Numbered from the stretch's first letter, positions 46,255 through 58,814 are shown. The stretch is DNA of 64,000 nt from Spirometra erinaceieuropaei (GCA_902702965.1 CACRXP010000021.1:1517791-1581790), one strand, 5' to 3'. The notes: generated by a model not told the origin, from the letters alone. Made by a program: numbers and translations.

Positions 46255-47925
46255 AAAAACTTTTTTAACTTAGTTTAAATAGTCTGGTGGCACTTGTGAA
46301 ATGCTTTGAAGGCTCTGATAGCAAGTCCGCAATAACCACTTCCCGCATTGTGGAAATGAGGCTTGCATTATCCATCATTTATCGTTAGGCAGAAGTGCGT
46401 TGTTTCAGTCAGTGGAATAAACGCCAACCAGTTCGACTTCCTTCTGTCCCGGGAGAGCGGATGAAGGAGGAAACAGTCATAAAACTGGTCTAAGGCAGCA
46501 GCCTGAGCCAAGTTTTGGGTGTAGGTGCCAGTTGGTGGACAGTTATATGTTCATTCTCACTAATGAGTAAGTGAGCCCAAATGCCTGATCTGCGTGTATT
46601 CTCTCACAGTAAGTTAGATGATATATAAAATTTCACACAGATTCTGCAGTGCTTTCTGAAGTTGGGTTAGTTGGTTACTAATACTCCTGTCTTGCAATTG
46701 CTATTGTTTGCCTCATCCTGAAATAACTTTTTTGTTCTAATTTCGCCCTCTTAATCGGATCTCCTTCCCGCTATGTGTAAGAGCATCGCCCGATGTGAAA
46801 TCCCACAGGACCATAATTCGTTCTCCGACCAGGCGTTTGTGCAGTGAACATCTTCAGATCGTAACAAAAGAAATTGTCGGCAACCGCTAAAACCACTCAG
46901 TCGCATATCTGTTTTGTTTCTGGCGAGGAAAAGCGCGAAGTTCAGTTTATTCTATTCCTCCTAAGGCGAGGGCAAAGGTTTTGAAGATTATTCAAAAGAC
47001 GAGACTTAGATCAACTACTTGGCAATGAGAGAATGTCCTGGTAGGATCTCTGGAGTTCGGATAAGTTTAGAAACCGCGATTACTAAGGAGTTTGTTGAAT
47101 CGTCTCCCTCATTTGTGTAGAATTTACTGGAAACGCAACCATACATTCTCTTCCTTCAAATAGCACTCAAACCCTCGGTTGCCCAAAGAATATGTTAAAT
47201 CGCCTTCAGTCGTTGCTTTCCTCCATGTAAATAACTTTAAAAACAAGAAGTTCAATGCAGATGTCCGTAAATGCGCAACCCTGCCCACGGCCTGGCAGGC
47301 ATTCTAAGTCATGGACAAATTCGCTTAATAAAAATGTAGTTCTAGTGGCTTCCAAAGTAGGCTGCGAAATTTCAGGGAGGAATAAAAAGAAAGACCACCT
47401 GGTAAGCACTTAACAATCCGTAAAGGAATGGAAGGCTCTCTCTTTCTGTGATAGGAGAGGCATGTAAAATAAGGAATGGCAACTGTCGGCTGAGCAAAAA
47501 GTACAGGAAAGGACAAGCGAGGTTTTTATGGGCCTACACGGCTGATTTTTAGATAGTCCTCGGGCTTTGTTTCGAAAGTGAACAGATGACGGCTATTGTT
47601 GCAAAAATGTAACTTAAAGTCTGTTATCCTTATAAAGTGAAAAGTATAGGGTTCGTCAGTGAACGTCCACTAAAACTGAAATATATAACTGTGATTACTA
47701 CAGGTCTGGGAAATAAAGAATTTTATATTTTCCATCAGGGAATAAAATATCTCAAAGAAACAGCAGGCGGTGTTATCGCAGGTTCTCGGTCTCATAAAAT
47801 CACAGTTAAAATGTAGGTCCGCAGACGAAATAATTCAGAAGATGTGATCGGTGGAAAAAGTGGTTAAGTGGTTTGACATTTAAGACACGTCCTAATTCTC
47901 CAACTACTGAGATTCTGCCTCGTGA
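46255..47925. other. Unassigned non-coding DNA
   Basis: No domain or repeat recognised. Frames are short. Confidence 0.4.
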
Positions 47926-47929
47926 CGTA

Positions 47930-49262
47930 CTTCACGTTTGATAGAGCAGTCTACAGGCAGGCGAAATGAACGCCATGGTTTCACCGATTTCGTGAGTCAT
48001 CGATGAGCGGTTCATGCAAGTAGTGAACTTGCACGTCTGCGACACCACAAACAGAAATTCTGGACTCACTATGTGGATGATACTTATGTCGTCATCGAAC
48101 GGGATAAGGTTTTCCCACTCAAAGGACCTACAACTACTCTTTCCTCTTATATTCCATTTGTAAATAGGTGGAGGAATACAACCAGATAGCCTTCCTTGAT
48201 GTCCTCGTCTGTCGCAAAGTTTGCGGCGACCAAAAGCCAGAGTGTTCAGGAAAGTGATAAATACAACGCAACTACTGGACTTCGACGGCAACCAACTAAA
48301 CAGCCACGAACGCCATCGCGAAAGGCCCCCATGCCGGCGTGTTTAGACTCATTGCAGCGAACCAGAAGGCCAGGTTGCTGAAGTACGATATTTTCTTCGG
48401 GTGCATACAGCAAATGGTTACCCGCTTAGCTTCGTCAGCTGGTACAGGCACAAACAAAACATGCGACCCAGACTAACCGACTTCACATTTTGACGAATGC
48501 TTCCGTACATGAAGAATGTCTCAGAAGTCGTGACCGGCCTTCTAACACCTCTCTGAGCCGGAGTTGAACACAGACTAGAATTAATTATCACGCGCCAGGT
48601 AATCAGTCCTTAAGACCAACCATCATGGCAGTAAACGTCTGGAAGCGTTTGCCGTATCTATTGCAGTTGATAACAAAGCAAATTGTTCGGAGAAACTGTG
48701 AGATTTCGCTGCACGCGAATAGCCGAACACACAGGGGAAGTACGGAGGAACGATGCGTACCTCCGAGTCTCAAGGCATTCTACGAGACTCGGCCTGATCT
48801 CCAAGTTCGATTAGTCTAAAGTTATTGCAAGAGGTGACAAGCGCGTGAGCCGCAAGTTTCTTGAGTCATGTTTCTCTTATCCGCAGTCGGGCAACAAGTG
48901 CAATAATCTCCAGCTCCCCTATTCTGTTCCGAGACTTTGAACAGAGTAATAAGCTTTGCAGGGTGGGGCTCTGACGGTCGACGGTACCAGGGCCAGAGAG
49001 ATAAATGACCCAGTAATTTCACGCCAAGAATTAAACATTGTGATTAAATTGTGGTCAATAACGACTCAGGTAAAGACCAGAAAGTACTCATCACACCAAA
49101 TACGACACCCAGCAATAAATTCGGACGCTGCTTGTTATAATAGGCGTGTGGTCGCATGACAACTACGTCCTGTAAATACTGCACTCTTTGTACCCTCAGT
49201 ACTTCTATCTGCGACTGTCTCTAATGATGGGTCCGAAGGAGAATCAGGAACGTCAGGACAAT
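47930..49262 (+). mobile_element. Penelope-like element lineage C, second copy, longer but more degenerate
   Basis: It begins with MVSPIS and FMQ at about 47,975-48,022, the PLE MGSPISG block. The catalytic box YVDD is intact at 48,070-48,081. The RT block IAFLDVLVCRKVCG appears at about 48,188 (compare 37,411). The endonuclease remnant with TRIAEH lies at about 48,713-48,733, then ARGDKRVS and ESCFSYPQSGNK (about 48,828-48,900). The terminal repeat is recognisable at 49,195-49,255 (gactgtctctaatgatgg). Stops and frameshifts are frequent, so this copy is older than the one at 37.2 kb. The one-sided tail is not clear here. Confidence 0.75.
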
Positions 49263-49264
49263 AA

Positions 49265-49740
49265 AATTCTTTTTTCACCGATCACATTTTTCTTCTGTAG
49301 TCTTCTGCATCTTCATCTAACGGATAAAATGAGACACGAGAATCATGACGTGCGCTTTATATGACTTTTTTTCCTAGGCCCATTCGATGAGCCTTAGGGA
49401 TCAACCTCTGTAACAGATCTACCTATTAAGCTTGTGGGAAGGTTTTAAAAGTGAAAGAGAGGTGTTTCGTATATTGTTTATATTTTCACATATCATAAAC
49501 TGCCTACTTCATTGTGTAGATCAGACAAGCGATCTAAAAATTATGTGACACAAGTAGTTAAGCAGTTTACGCTGCGGCGTTTAGGGGGTATATTTAATCC
49601 CTCCTATATAAGGTTCTTTAGGCCAAGAAGTGTAAGTTCATCCTAAGGATCTTCGTTCTTGATTTTCTGATTTCGAATTCTTTTCGTAATTGTAAACATG
49701 GTTACAATTGGTCCAGCTGTTTAATAAGCACCCATAAAGA
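49265..49740. other. Unassigned non-coding DNA
   Basis: AT-rich, nothing recognised. Confidence 0.4.
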
Positions 49741-49744
49741 CGTG

Positions 49745-49910
49745 AAAGACAGGCTTATTATCTGTCGTCAGCCAGTCTCACTCAGGCCCAAGTTTGCAAG
49801 ATGTGGGATTCGAACAAGACTTCTTTGCTCAGTAGGCATTATTAAGTTCAACGCCCTATTAAAGTGTCCCGTAACTCAGTCTGTGAAGGTAGTTCTGACC
49901 AGCCAGGTCA
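49745..49910 (-). repeat. tRNA-like SINE
   Basis: On the minus strand gttcgaatccc (about 49,799-49,809) is a near-perfect B-box. About 55 bp upstream is agggcgttgaac, comparable to agagcgttgac of the copy at 57,380. The sequence after the B-box differs from the other copies, so it may be a different subfamily. Confidence 0.5.
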
Positions 49911-49914
49911 AAAA

Positions 49915-51715
49915 TTTGCCTGCATGAGGGGGTAGATGGCTTAGTCCCGACCACTGATTTGGAAAATTTGTGTTTATTAGTTTTTACACGCCAGATTGCG
50001 GTCTCGTTGTAAGTGTACAATAGACTTGCAACGAACGTGCATATTCAGAATATGCATTCATCAGTACCAAAGGTGTTTTATTCAAGAGCAAGAAAGACTT
50101 CTTCATAGATACTAGTCCTGACCGCCCGACATTATACAGGATTGACATTTTGCGTTAGAACACCGGTCCATAGTCATAACAGCTGACTGTAGAGCAACGA
50201 AAATGTAAAATGAGAAAGTGCTGTCTGCGGAATGACAGCGAATTATTTAGAACGAGATTTTTTGTAAGTCTCACTTATCTGATGTTCGCAGATTCGCAAG
50301 AAAGACTCTGGACTGGAATTTCAATGTAGATGGACTCAAGCGCTCACAAAAGCACAACTTGCCGAGTTTAGGCTTCCCATCGACAAACTATCGTTTATTC
50401 ATCAAAATACTCACGATATGGAGCTACGTTTGCTGAAACACACGGTAGGACTAAAGTAATCCGTCTTCAATAGGCGTGAATAAAGGGTAGTATTGATTAG
50501 CAACTAATTACTTCCATGTTCTTCTGATGCAGTCGAACTAATAGATCTTCATTGTGTATCAGAGGTAGAGGGGTTGCTATTTTCGCCAACCAAAATTAGT
50601 GTAGAGACTGCGTGTCCTAATTTTCGTACTCCAGTGATTTTTCAGACGTTATCGCAGTTAATGCAAGCCCGGCTTGTTGAATGCCTTTAAAGGCATTATA
50701 TTTGTCAATATTTATATTCGATCTCTACCGTGTGACGATGCTCTAGTCCGCTCCTTTGGCTTTCTTCCATAAAAACTTGCTATATTGCCCTGCGTGCATT
50801 TTATTCTCTTATGCGTTTATTTTAACCGCGTGAACCTACTTCCTCTCAAACTTTTAGGATATAATGACCTTGTCTCCATCAATTCGTGAGCTGACGCTCC
50901 TCGTATTCATTTTTTAAACAGTCACTTTAAGCTTTTTGTAGTAAAATAGAGCTCTGTTGCCAGGTTCAGGTCAATGTGAGCCATTCGGTCTTCCAAAAAT
51001 ATATTCCATCTCTAAATTTGCGCTGTTAAACAGAACTGAGAGAAAGATCACTGCTTGCAGCACGTCCCCACACAACATTCGCTTACTTTAAACTCGTGTA
51101 TCTTACACTTTCCCCGCTTTCCTTAAACAATCGAATGATGAATCGTGTTCTGGCCACCTTACAACGTTTTTAAATGAAATTTTGATATTTGCTCTCATTT
51201 TGATACTGCTATGGTGAGACCGGGTGGAATTTCTTCTTCTTATCTAAAATTCTTAAGATGCAATAAGGAACACCCTTACAAGCTAGGCCTTCACTACGGT
51301 CTGGAGGACGTTACCATCGTAATAAAAATAAAGATCTCCAGACCAAATGACCTGCTTAATAGTCCGCATTTTACCTGTTCTTCCTCTGCTTGTTTTTTTC
51401 CATCTTCTTCTGAAATTTTGAGGAGTCTTGAGCGTCTCACCGGACATCGCAACACACTTGCACATGTTGATGTCGATCTAGAATCTTTAAGATGACATTC
51501 CGTTTTGATTCACAATGGCTCTTATCCTCCTTCAAACAACATTTTTCCACTACCGGGCGTTTTCTCACTTGTGTCTGTGGCGACAATAGAGAAACAACTT
51601 TAAAAAGCTCGTGGGCCAACAGCTGCCAGGCTGGATGGTGTCTCATCTTTTCTTTTTAAATATTTATGTTTTCAGATAGCACCTGTGCTGGCACAACTGA
51701 TTAACATGTCTTTCA
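49915..51715. other. Unassigned non-coding DNA
   Basis: The frame at 51,211-51,495 lies just upstream of the LINE fragment, but shows no LINE motif that I can name. The remainder is featureless. Confidence 0.4.
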
Positions 51716-51719
51716 CAGG

Positions 51720-52950
51720 GTCCAACATCCCTGACGCCGGGCATACGGAAAGAATCACCTCCTACTCCAAAAAAATCCACTAATTTTGATCCAAAATCTT
51801 TCCATCCAATTGCCTGCTCTTCTACAACACTGAAGATTTCTGAACGAGTTTCCCTAAATATTACAAAACCATTTTCTTCCAGTCCTCCCGATCCCTCTCA
51901 ATTGCATATAAGGCCAAAATTAGTACCTCAGATGCTGTTGCTCTTGCGGTCCACTCTGTCCTAAGAGGACTAGATAAGGACTGTCGTGCGTACGTCTGTG
52001 CTTTTTGACTACTCCTCCGAATTTGGTACCGTTCCGCGCCATCTTTTCCTTATCAGAACATTTACTTGTGGTCCTCCAGGCTTGGTTGTCTCTTGGCTCG
52101 ACGATTACTTCCTGCACTTAGTTTGTCCAATCCACCGATCGCAAATTTACGGTTTTTCCAATGACAGTGCAATTCTCCAAGGCCTCATTTTATCCCCTCA
52201 CCTCTTCTCCCTCCACACTGATGAGCTCAAATCCCCAAACGACCGTCTGTTTGTTTAGTATGCGGACGATGTGATTGTTGTTTACCCGCTCGAAGGTTAG
52301 ACGCCTCTCCAGGCTTTGATAAATAGTTTGACCATGTCTCAATGTAGTCGCCAGAAAATGGTCCCCTACTGAATAATCATAAATCCGTCCAGTGTATTTT
52401 CCTACTGCTACCTTATCCTAGTCCTGAGTCCTTGGAAACTCTTTCCAATTAAGTGTTCCTTTTCAGGTAACTTGGTTACTTTCTCATAAAATCTTTCACT
52501 TTCCCCTCAATTTGAGACCATTTTCGTTAGTGCGGAAACTTCTTGATTACATTCGTTCTTTACTTTCCTACCACATATGTCAACCCATTATCTGGCGATT
52601 CATGGATTCCCGCGTCCTTTCTCTCATCCTTTATTGTTCTCCCGTTATTTATCTTGCTCTGCTCAAAAAAGATATGTCAATCTTAAAACGAGTCGTCCGA
52701 ATGCTCTCTGCTGCCGTTGGTGTTTTTTATGTCTTTCCAGTCGATTTTATCATACAACGATATTTCAAAACGGTCAGGCAATTTGCTAGTCAAATTCCGG
52801 ATGACGTTGCCCATTCCCTACATTCTAAACTAGTCTCTGTGAGATCCTCTCGTCCCATACCCCCGTTGTCTTTGACCTATCCCTTGCCGTACATCGGTAT
52901 ACCAGCATTCTGTATTGTTACTTCTGGCACACTATCTCACATGTGAAGTG
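51720..52950 (+). pseudogene. LINE reverse transcriptase fragment, broken
   Basis: ESPPTPKKS (51,752) and ISERV (about 51,837) are the start of the RT fingers. A frame change near 51,900 gives AVALAVHSVLRGLDKDCRA (about 51,936-51,990). Then VLFDYSSEFGTVPRHLFL, WLDDYF and ILQGLILSPHLFSLHTDEL (51,998-52,230) form the palm. The YADD box is intact at 52,259-52,270, but a stop at 52,256-52,258 directly precedes it. The long frame 52,512-52,946 carries the C-terminal part (KKDMSILKRVVRMLSAA at about 52,668). It is a different family from the RT at the window start. Termination near 52,946 probably marks the true end of the ORF. Confidence 0.8.
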
Positions 52951-52954
52951 CCCG

Positions 52955-54125
52955 AAATACAGAAATTAGATCCTGAATTGTGCGTGCCCTTGTGTAATTT
53001 GTTAGATTATATTAAGTCTACAATGAATGGAGCCTTTTTTTCTTAAAAATTTCAAATATGCACTTTCAAAATAAAACGAATTCCCCCCCTCTCTCTCACC
53101 CTTATTCACCTTACAACCAGATATGAGCAGTGGATACTGTTATTATTTTACCCGGAGTGTTGAGGAAAAGACTCGATCTCTTAGGGGAAGAGTCTATTTC
53201 CAGATCGTTTCAAATTCAAACACGAACCTATCATCCCAGATAACGCAGATGGGGCCAAACTGATGCTGACAATTTCAACAAGAAGTCCGAAAAGTCTGTT
53301 GAATGGAAAGTCTGTACAAGCATTCGAGTAACCTTCCTCCCGACTTTGAATTCTGCTGACAGTCAGACGAGCACGAGCCATTGCTGAACCTCTTGGACTT
53401 TAATCTTGATAACTAACTTGACCCAGGATGGAATTTCGGGTATTATTAGCATAGTCCTTTTATTTACTATTTTTATCAAAGTGGTTGAATTTTCAGTGAA
53501 TAAGGAAACCCCTCCGGCGAAATCCACAAACTTACTCATTTGACGAACTTTCAGGGGGAATTGTGTGTAGTAAACAAATAGGGAAATCATTGCGGTAGTT
53601 TCGTGCCTGTTGACTTTTAGTGATTAAAGTCGAAACCTTTTATGGGCCTCAGTAATTTTCCTATGACCGACATTGTCGTCAAAACTGCAGTTTTATTGCC
53701 TACGTAGGTTTATCAACATTCCTTCTTCTCCTTTTACGAGTCCATGTCAACACGTAAATTTTTTTAATACTACACCTTCACGTAAAGCACCCAGACTGAG
53801 TTACTGAGTTGCCGAAGTGTATTGGTCGACTATACGGCTATCTACCGAGTTTGAATCAAGCATACACAGCAAAATATTTTAGAACCAACAAATGTCGCGA
53901 CGGCTTCTCAACCAAAACCTGTCGCTGTTTAACATAGATAATGAATGAGGAAGATACAAAGACTTGAGTTTGCACAGAAAGATCGATGCAAAACAGCAAG
54001 GTCATCGTCCAATGCATGTGGACCAATCAATAAAAATGGTAACTTAAAAACGCAACTTAGGAAACAAAATTGGGTAGCTAACACGCAGAAGGGGTATGCA
54101 AATCAAAGGGTTGAGATTTATCAGG
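52955..54125. other. Unassigned non-coding DNA
   Basis: A pyrimidine tract at 53,083-53,100 just after the LINE ORF could be 3' UTR. No other signal. Confidence 0.4.
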
Positions 54126-54129
54126 GGAA

Positions 54130-54500
54130 GCTGAGGTAGACCACGTGGTCTTACTGTTTGCATAGGTCGGCTTTCTCCCGCCCGAACTAATACTCTAAAG
54201 GACACTTTGGAGTCAATGAAATGACCGCCATCTTTGAGGCGCTGCGTGCTAGAAGCACAAGTGGTCCTATTTTCCTGCTTGAGAAGCCACTTAGGCAGGT
54301 TTTCAACAGACCTGTGTGCCAATTGCCTTTGCGTTCGCCCAGTGTGCTTGCATCCACAAGCGCGTATGTCCTTATCTACATACATGTTAGTATTTCTCAG
54401 GAACGCGAAAGAAACGGCCAAAAGTGTCAAATTTTTACTTGGTTCCAACGTGCAAAAATGCAAAGTACACAGAGATCCGCCCACGGAGTGTAGTAATAAA
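54130..54500 (-). pseudogene. PLE GIY-YIG endonuclease remnant
   Basis: A single minus-strand frame (54,484-54,044) includes ACGCKHTGRTQRQLAHR (about 54,366-54,316), where the usual KYIGRT has become KHTGRT, so the second Tyr of GIY-YIG is lost. PKWLLKQ and then LKDGGHFIDSKVSFRVLVRA follow (about 54,300-54,180). The pattern is closest to the A/B lineage (KYIGQTQRQL at 37,085). No RT part is visible on either side. Confidence 0.7.
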
Positions 54501-54504
54501 GCAC

Positions 54505-55655
54505 TTATTAAAGAGGCAACTTATTGAGGAAGGTTTTTTTATTGATCAGGGGCATATTCGTTGCTGACTTTCGTTGTGGACAAACACTTTTCTCGAAAAT
54601 GAAATTTAATATTTGAATGAGTCTTCCCATATGACCCAAACAACCATCTTCGTGAAAAGGAGCGCCCAAACACTCACTAATTCGGTAAATGACTTCAAGA
54701 ATAATCTTATTTTAAAGTTCTCAATAGACAGGTAATTCAGAATCTGTCTTTATGGAAGATCGGGTGAAAACACTGGAAATCATGAAGTATTCAGCAACAT
54801 TTCGAGGCCGATCTGAAAGTCAGCGTAATCTAAAACGAAAGAGAACTGTAAATTAATTAAACGGAAGAAACGTTCTCTCTATAAAGGCATAATGGTATGT
54901 TTACGATCACGCCTGTCAATTCTATTAGAATTTATTAGGCACCAACCGGCCTCATGGCATGTCACCTGATGAAAACGTTTTTTCCTACGACGTCTCCATC
55001 GGTGAAAACAAGCAAAATCCAGTTTCTCTTGTTGTACCCCATCTCATTTAACTGAAAAGACACAAGGATGACACAAAAAGCTGGAAAAATGTTTTAGAAT
55101 CTACACTCGGAATGTAGGCAGTTAACAATTCGTCATACATGAAATCACACTAACAATTAAACGGTACTTAAATGTAAACATCAGTAAAACACTGTTAGTA
55201 GACGTTAATTTACGCATACTTTCATATTTGCTACGTTTTTTATGAAAATACATTCTATACATCTAAAACGACCTTTACTTATTTAGAGCCATTTCTGACT
55301 TTTTCGGGATATTGGGCTTTTCAAAATAAATCGGCATTTCTAAACAACGCAACATTGCATTTAACATCTCTTCTGTTTTAATTCTTTTAAACTTTTACTT
55401 AATTAGCATAAACACTGGACTTATGAAATGCTGTCGGTTTGCGAGCGATTGGCAATCATTCGTAAATGTCGACACATTTCATGAGGTAGGTCACTAATTG
55501 TAATAACACGGAAAATTTCCTGTCACCAAGTCCATGCAAATAATTCTAAATCTTCTTCATGATTCCACAGCATAATCTTGTCACGTTTCAGCAACTTTCT
55601 CATAAACAAATACGCGTTCGGGAAGAAGGAGACCGGATCGTTAGATTGAGAAAGC
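54505..55655. other. Unassigned non-coding DNA
   Basis: AT-rich, nothing recognised. Confidence 0.4.
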
Positions 55656-55659
55656 GTAA

Positions 55660-55965
55660 CGTTTTGCATCGGTCCTGATTGAGTCAAGCTTTCCGACTCT
55701 GGGTCGACTGACAGACACAATGACCTCCAGCCCCCATGGTCAATGCGAAGACTTTGCCAGGACAAGGATTGCGCTGGAGAACACTGATTCCAGTTCTGGT
55801 GCTAGTCAATCAAACTGTCCAAAGGCCCACCTTGATAATTATGCTGCGACAATTACCGACTTGGCTACGGACACTCAACCAGCTTCATTTGAGGCAAACC
55901 TGAAAAAATCGGTAGCTTCGAAAAAGGGGCATGTCTTGAGTACAGCCAATGCTCTGTCCAGGTGA
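55660..55965 (+). other. Open frame of unknown status (possible exon)
   Basis: About 101 codons, with an internal ATG at 55,720. The composition is Ser/Thr/Ala-rich and polar, with the run TDLATDTQPASFEANLKKS. It lies in locally GC-richer DNA. No family recognised, no upstream signal seen. The opposite strand is also open over part of it, which weakens the case. Confidence 0.15.
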
Positions 55966-56064
55966 AGTACGAGACCGCACCGGAAGCCGTGAGCTAAGTC
56001 ATATTTCGGAAAAGTTAGCCGCTTGACCTACGGCAGCGTATGAAATCCCCCAATTCTGACACGC

Positions 56065-56165
56065 CTTGTAACTCAGTGCGTTAGGACGCTGGCTCTAGTC
56101 ATGCCTTGTCCTTACTGTCGTGAGTTAGAATCCAACGGAGGTGGCCGAGTTTTTTACCAATGGGT
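56065..56165 (+). repeat. tRNA-like SINE
   Basis: A-box-like taactcagtgcgttaggacg at about 56,070, B-box-like gagttagaatcc at about 56,123, and a post-tRNA segment (ggtggccgagttttttac) collinear with the copy at 57,380. The two boxes are spaced as in a tRNA gene, but the folded acceptor stem does not form, so this is not a tRNA gene. Confidence 0.55.
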
Positions 56166-56169
56166 CAAG

Positions 56170-56630
56170 TAGATTACTTAGATCTGCCATAAACACCCAT
56201 TAAATACAATCTTGTCCAAATTACCTTCGCGGGAGAAACAGCGCGAGTTATTTGAATAATCTTATGACAATTTGTGCGTTTTAAAGGCAATGATGGTGCC
56301 AATGACCAAATAAAGTGGACACTTTTTTCGTCACATATGCAAAATGCCTTTGTATCTCTGTAAATAGTGTCTAAATTGATCTGGGCAAATGAGGAACTTC
56401 GACCCAACGTCAATTCAATGTCTTAACATGATCTGTGGGGTGGAGCCTTTTATAATTTCACAAATTCTCTCACAAAGGACTTTAGTTTTAAGGGCTGACT
56501 AAAACTTCTGACTGGGTACTTTTAGAACAGACTTAGAGAGGAGCTACGGTCGGTCTCCGTAGGACACCTCGGTAACACAAGAAAGTAGCAAACCCCCTCC
56601 CCCGAATATGTTTTCTTGAGCTAAATTCCA
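56170..56630. other. Unassigned non-coding DNA
   Basis: No frame or repeat of note. Confidence 0.4.
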
Positions 56631-56634
56631 GGGA

Positions 56635-56680
56635 TATTAGACTAAGGGTTAGGGTCTGCGTTAGAATTAGGATTAAGACA
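56635..56680 (-). repeat. Short degenerate telomere-like tract (TTAGGG-type)
   Basis: aagggttagggtctgcgtta followed by gaattaggatta, the opposite orientation of the tract at 32,815. Too short to prove a telomeric origin. Confidence 0.35.
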
Positions 56681-56684
56681 GGGA

Positions 56685-57375
56685 AATGGGTATATTTCCC
56701 GAGAGTTAGCGCAGGGCCACCTGTGTCAGGGTGGTTTGTATCCATGTGTCCTACAGACACCTTCCTCACAAATGTACAAAGTCAAATCTCCTCCCTAAAA
56801 AGGCATCTGGTCGCAGTTTGAGTTTTTCTCAAAGACAATGGGTGTCCTGTTTAGCAGTCCGGAGAAGGCGCAACTAGCTGCCAGATGGTCAGGGACAAGT
56901 TTAAAACAGCCTCGAACTTCACAGTCTCCAATGCCGCTGAAAACCTAGCACAAATAAAAGGGAAGGGACTCTAGTTCGAAAAAGGTAGTTATCGTTTGAT
57001 AATTTATTCTAGTTTGTTACAGTCTGGCCGATCCATCTCCTTTATCTGCAACAGACTTTTTTTATCTGAGTGAACTCACTGGGTTTCAGTCACACAATGG
57101 AGCAAAAAACGGCTTCTACGTTAAAGTGTGTTCTGCTCTTACATGTCCTCACTTTCATTATATACAACTCCAAACTGCCGTTATAAACTACCATGGGCAA
57201 GAAAACGGTTGTTGAATGCCAGCATTTGTTAGTCTTTTCCTAAATTTACTTATGAGAACGGAATACCACCATGACAACATAACGTGGGTGGCGTCTAGGG
57301 GTAACTTAACGAGGTAGCGAAAAACCCCTAATTCCTACTGAGATGACCGCAATGGGCCTGCTGCAACGTGTGCAA
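56685..57375. other. Unassigned non-coding DNA
   Basis: Nothing recognised. Confidence 0.4.
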
Positions 57376-57379
57376 TCCA

Positions 57380-57505
57380 CCGATTGAGATGCGATAAGCC
57401 TCGTTGATCAGGTTGCTAGAGCGTTGACAGTACCTAAGTCCTGCCTTTTAATTCGTGGTCTCGGATCCAACAGCGGCTGCGGGGTTTATCACTGTTGGTT
57501 CAAAT
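57380..57505 (+). repeat. tRNA-like SINE
   Basis: tgatcaggttgctagagcg is A-box-like and ggtctcggatcc at about 57,458 is B-box-like. The following aacagcggctgcggggttta block parallels aacggaggtggccgagtttt in the copy at 56,065. This is the best preserved member in the window. Confidence 0.6.
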
Positions 57506-57509
57506 GAAT

Positions 57510-58615
57510 TAAGTTTATCTACCAAAAAACCTGTGAGTGCAACAATTATTGTGCTACGAACAATCATCTGTGGTGAATGCAGGAGTAAGCAATTTGATAG
57601 GTTTGAAGCGACATACCTACTTTACTGCAGTATCCCCCAATATAATAAGTTTGAAGAGCTTCTAGGCTATCCTGGTGCTCTCAGTGTAGTGGCTCGAGGA
57701 CATCACATATTGCCATATGGTCCGAAGCGGTGGCAGTGGTTGATTACTAATGTTGCCTTATGGCAGCTCTCAACTGGTTGTGCGTGGAGGTAATGAGATC
57801 GTGTTCGTTTAGGTCGGGGAACCGGCAAGTGTAACAGGTAGTCAGCCAGTGCACCCACATCAATCGCCTGTCCTTCCGATTTGGCCTGACAACTGAAACA
57901 ATGCGGGTGGTCCACGTCGAGCCCAACGGCCAAAGGGCCAGTTAAGCTAGGGTGCACATTAGTTTTCACCTACTCATAGTGCTTTTGAATACCTTGGCTT
58001 GTGGTCATCTTGAAGTTCAGTGTGTTTGCTCCTTTCCGCCTCTGCCCTCAGTTACGTAACAGGATCAGCAAAAGCCAAAAGTTGTTTGAGCGGCACATCT
58101 TGCTCAAGCGTTATAATTGCGCTGGTATCTGCGAGGCGCTGAGCAAAGAACTTGTGACAGACTAAGTTTGTTATGAGCCGAATAATGATTGCATTTCCGG
58201 GTAGTCCATTGGATTAGAAGTCCGTCTTGCGAAAAGTTATTCAATGAGTTCATCAGTCTTCCGTGCGACGGTCTCATTTTCGCACAAGCCCTAGTCCAGT
58301 AGCTAGGAGAATTTTTCATTTTCTTCGGGCGTATAATGTGCTATTAAACTCGTCTTGGTTCTAACATTTGAGTTATCGCGGACGTTAGTGTTGCAGAAGC
58401 CACGATTTGTTAGCCCACAGTACAGCACTACACCGATTATTTGGTAAATGAATGTGTACTCGGAAAACATGGAAGACCAGCAGTCCGACGGAGGGAAACT
58501 ACTGTCCTGTTCCTGCGATAGCGGACACCTCCGGCTAAAACAACCAGCAGCATGCGGAAAAGCCATTGACGCCACATGCATTTGCTTAAAATAGACCAAA
58601 AGTTCACTTCCTCTC
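57510..58615. other. Unassigned DNA with a GC-rich block
   Basis: 57,650-57,970 is GC-richer than its flanks. It holds an 88-codon minus-strand frame (57,969-57,703) with a protein-like opening and two Cys in a C-x2-C spacing (HCFSCQ). No family assigned; a repeat inserted next to the SINE is likelier than a host exon. Confidence 0.35.
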
Positions 58616-58619
58616 ATCA

Positions 58620-58810
58620 GGAAGAGTGGGTCACCCCTGTTAGGACGAGCCGTTTATCCTCCTGACGTTTTGGATCCACTCCTGAGCTCCACGACGGAGG
58701 CAGTAAAAGACGAGCGCAATGCACGTAGATTGTGCACATATATTTTAGGGTTCATTAACTTTACCACCGCATGTCCATCACAACCAACGGCGCCTGCATC
58801 TATGGACATA
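58620..58810 (+). repeat. PLE lineage C terminal repeat without coding part
   Basis: gttaggacgagccgtttatc, then cctgacgttttggatccact and the gacggaggcag block, match the outer part of the left inverted repeat of element C (37,220-37,290) and the reverse complement of 49,200-49,262. No PLE coding sequence lies next to it, so it is a heavily truncated insertion or a solitary terminal repeat. Confidence 0.5.
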
Positions 58811-58814
58811 CTTG

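Noticed and set aside
53800..53875. tRNA-like stretch with a gtttgaatc B-box-like string
   Set aside because: No A-box at the right distance and no match to the SINE family.
56065..56140. Possible true tRNA gene
   Set aside because: A- and B-box-like strings are present, but the acceptor and anticodon stems do not pair. It matches other SINE copies.
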